A stretch of DNA of 64,000 nucleotides from contig CM072337.1 of assembly GCA_036874045.1 (NCBI GenBank), positions 1,116,001 through 1,180,000 on the forward strand. The letters run 5' to 3'. This DNA comes from Cymodocea nodosa. Its lineage: Eukaryota > Streptophyta > Magnoliopsida > Alismatales > Cymodoceaceae. Below are positions 61,290 through 64,000 of this stretch, piece after piece. A program made the translations under genes and the position numbers. The notes beneath the pieces are model-generated. The model did no database searches. It saw only the letters and a list, made by a program, of their open reading frames with translations, and was not told the origin of the DNA. Numbering within the stretch: the first letter of the stretch is position 1; every line of letters begins with the position of its first letter.

Positions 61290-61505
61290 TGATAAATGAT
61301 ATATAAATATCTAATTTTATAACATGTTAATTGATTAATGTAAGTAGTTAATTTATTGATTAATTAAATTTTAATTAATTACTTCAATTTATTAATTAAG
61401 AATTTTATTAAAAATTAATTCTATTATATGCATTCTATAAGATTTAAATTTTATTAAAATTTAAATTATATTGTATTCAATTTTAAATAAACAAACAAAC
61501 CCTAA
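61290..61505. mobile_element. Harbinger-type MITE end fragment
   Basis: 'gataaatgatatataaatat' and 'ttgattgattaatgtaag'-like phrases match the right subterminal part of Harbinger copy 1 (32,335-32,400). The stretch ends 'caaacaaaccctaa', whose reverse complement gives a GGGTTTGTTTG-type terminus next to a TAA target. Confidence 0.5.
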
Positions 61506-63580
61506 GTGTTATTTTAAAAAAAAAAATCTTTTATATCTATCCTCGATCATGCACATGATAAAGGAAACTTATCTTATAACGATTAATTTTTTTACGCATA
61601 AGTGGAAGATGACGACAGCGTACCTTTTTTTTGACGCAACAGGTGAAATGAAATGGAATCTTTCCCAAATAAATATCTAACTTTATTCTTTTTCGTTGAA
61701 TATCAAAATCATGCAGTAGCAAAAGTTCTAAGATCTGCTTATTTTAAGAGAAAATTAGAAAATATTTACAGAGTTCGTCAATATAATTCTTTTGAAAAAC
61801 AGATCTCTTTTTAAATGATATCGTAGTCGTGAATTAAAAGAACCGTTCCAATAATAGTGATTGATAAGAGTTTTAGTTTTTTTTTTTAATTTTATCTTTC
61901 ATGTAGAGTTCTTTAAGGAGTAAAAATTAATATTTTTTAAATATATATAATAAACAATTAGTAATATTAATTAATCTATATGCATTTATTAATAATTTTA
62001 TAATTAATATTAATACATATGATAATGATTTTAAGCAATTTATATATATTAATACATATATATTGATTGATATTAAGATTAACATAAACACATATATTTA
62101 TATATTAATATGTATCTTAAATTAGTATAGAAAAATTAATATATAGAATACTTTTGGTGGAGGTTAGTACAGTTAAAAAAGTAAAGAAAAGTGGGTAAAA
62201 AAAAAGTAAGGGAATTTTTTTTTTTTTTTTAGTATTAGGTGTCAACTTTCCAAGTATAAAAGAAGCTCATCATCTGAATTTTTGATCATTTTTGTCAAAA
62301 ATCGATGGAAAAAGTTTTTTATACGAAGCTTGTATAAATAAGCTTTTTCCCACACGTTTGATAGTTGACAATTTCTTAAGGGAAAATTAATAAATAAATA
62401 TATATATATATAATAAAAGAGAAGAGAATGAAAGTATAAAAATTATTTATTTATAATAATATTAGTCTTATTTATTATCCTAAAAATAAATTTAAAATAT
62501 ATAAATTATTTATTTATAATTTATATTCTTTTACTTTCCTCTACTTTTTAAATGTATACTAATATTTTCAAATTTTTTAAATTTTTCAAATTTTCTTAAC
62601 TTTTTGAACATGCACCGACACCTTCAAAAAATTTTAATTTTTTAAACTTTTTTCAGATTTCCATTTCCTTTATTTTTCATATTTTTCTAAACTTTCTTAT
62701 GCCACTAAGTTTGACCATAAGAAAATATTGATTAAACTAAATGTGTGATTAAATCTAATCGAAGATGGACAAATTAAATGCATAATTCGATTAAACCAAA
62801 TGTACATTATAAGGTCTAATTGAATATGGTAACTCGAAGTTCATGGGATTCCCATTTGGAACTTCCAAACTTTTTTTTGATACTTTATTATATCATTAAT
62901 ATGTATATTAATACAGGAATGATCACTTCTATATATATTAATATATACTAGAAATATATATTAATAATATAGAACATATTCATTTGTTGGTAATTTTATA
63001 ATTACTATTAATTATAATATGAAGACTCTTTTATAAACAGGAGATGTAAAAATTACTCTAAAATCATCACCATGTTAAAAAACTACATCGTTCGTTGTGA
63101 GTTTGTTTTAACATGTGTTTAATCAAAACAAATAAGTATTAATTTATATATTTGTTGTAAGAATTCAAATATTTTTGTATAATGAACATGTTTAACTAGT
63201 TTGTGTCAATAATGAATTTAATTTAAATTTTAGTAAAAATTTGTGCACTTAAAATTAAATGAAAATGAAAATAAAATTCGTTTAATTATAAAATAAAGAC
63301 AACTGTACATCTTCTACAAATAATTTTCATTAGAAATTAAATTCTATCTCATAACAATTTAACGAAAATGAAATATAAACCTAAATACTTCTACAAATCA
63401 TTAATGTTGAAACATCTGCGACTCACGTTTAGAGAGGTTTTGAGGGTTTTTGTTGGATTTAGTCATTATAGTAAGTTTTATGTTAATTAGTGTAAAAATA
63501 CTATTATTTTTTATTATTACATATTATTGTTGAGTTATGCATATTATTATTATTAGTGATGTATTTTGTTATTAATATTT
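61506..63580. other. Very AT-rich intergenic DNA
   Basis: No gene is supported. It holds many 'aatatatattaat' palindromes (61,920-62,130 and 62,880-63,000). A hairpin-capable inverted repeat lies at about 62,305-62,350 (ggaaaaag ... ctttttcc around tataC...Gtata). Confidence 0.45.
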
Positions 63581-63589
63581 ATTACATAA

Positions 63590-63930
63590 GATTATTGAAT
63601 AATTATATATAAATATCTAATTATATTATTATATAACATGTTAATTGATTAATATAATTAATTAATTACATTTTTATTAATTAATTTAATTCATTAATTA
63701 TGTACTTAATAATGAATTAATTTCAAATAATTATATTAATTATTATCATAAACAAATATAAATTTCAATTTTGTCTAATTTTATCATGTGTACAAATATT
63801 TAAATTTTAATTTATGTCAAATTCCTAAATTTATATAAATACTTGAATTTAAAATTTTATTTTCATCCAATTTTATAAAATTCAAATTCTATCAAATTAA
63901 ATTATAAATATACAAACAGATTATTAATAT
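63590..63930. mobile_element. Harbinger-related MITE or terminal fragment
   Basis: It parallels the right 370 bp of Harbinger copy 1 in order: 'aacatgttaattgattaat', 'tgtacaaatatttaaat', 'gtcaaattcctaaa', 'aatacttgaattt' and 'ttttataaaattcaaattct'. No coding content. Confidence 0.5.
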
Positions 63931-64000
63931 ATTTAATGTAAGATACCAAAGATCTATAATTTCATTCATAAGATCATTTAGTTCTTGCATGTTCAACATA

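Overview
The window is plant nuclear DNA, almost certainly from a flowering plant. Short coding exons with GT..AG introns are scattered through AT-rich sequence full of decayed plant-type transposons (Copia, Ty3/gypsy, L1 and RTE LINEs, PIF/Harbinger, MITEs). The proteins have plant-type architecture. The species cannot be fixed from sequence alone. Gene models below were built by hand from family motifs, reading frame continuity and splice sites.

Layout. 1-7.2 kb: minus-strand gene for protein phosphatase methylesterase 1 (PME-1), nine exons seen, its 3' end lying beyond the left edge past a repeat-filled intron. 7.2-11.5 kb: AT-rich intergenic DNA with a Copia RT fossil. 11.5-15.0 kb: plus-strand two-exon gene for an acidic, single-TM plant protein (DUF6821-like). 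15.8-17.3 kb: Copia gag-pol fossil. 19.2-19.5 kb: minus-strand MoaD-like small subunit of molybdopterin synthase (CNX7/MOCS2A). 21.04 kb: tRNA-Ser(AGA). 22.6-24.7 kb: minus-strand two-exon GT14 (core-2/I-branching) glycosyltransferase. 27.5-33.7 kb: an L1 LINE split by a dead PIF/Harbinger element. 35.1-60.5 kb: one minus-strand gene for CCR4-NOT subunit 11 (CNOT11), 12 coding exons totalling only 1,296 bp with stop, spread over 25.4 kb. 60.7-64.0 kb: AT-rich DNA with Harbinger-type MITE ends.

The best structural result is in CNOT11 intron 4. A non-autonomous LTR element (41,503-48,630) has two LTRs, a tRNA-Met-type primer site, a polypurine tract and a perfect 5-bp target duplication (CAAGT). 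An RTE LINE fragment lies inside it, and a Harbinger element with a TTA target duplication lies inside that. Removing the outer element leaves a 176-bp intron, so one insertion with later nesting explains a 7.3-kb intron.

The genes are unrelated housekeeping functions (PP2A demethylation, molybdenum cofactor synthesis, glycosylation, mRNA deadenylation) and do not form a cluster. I found no new defence, biosynthetic or mobile system. The interest is in transposon stratigraphy and intron growth.
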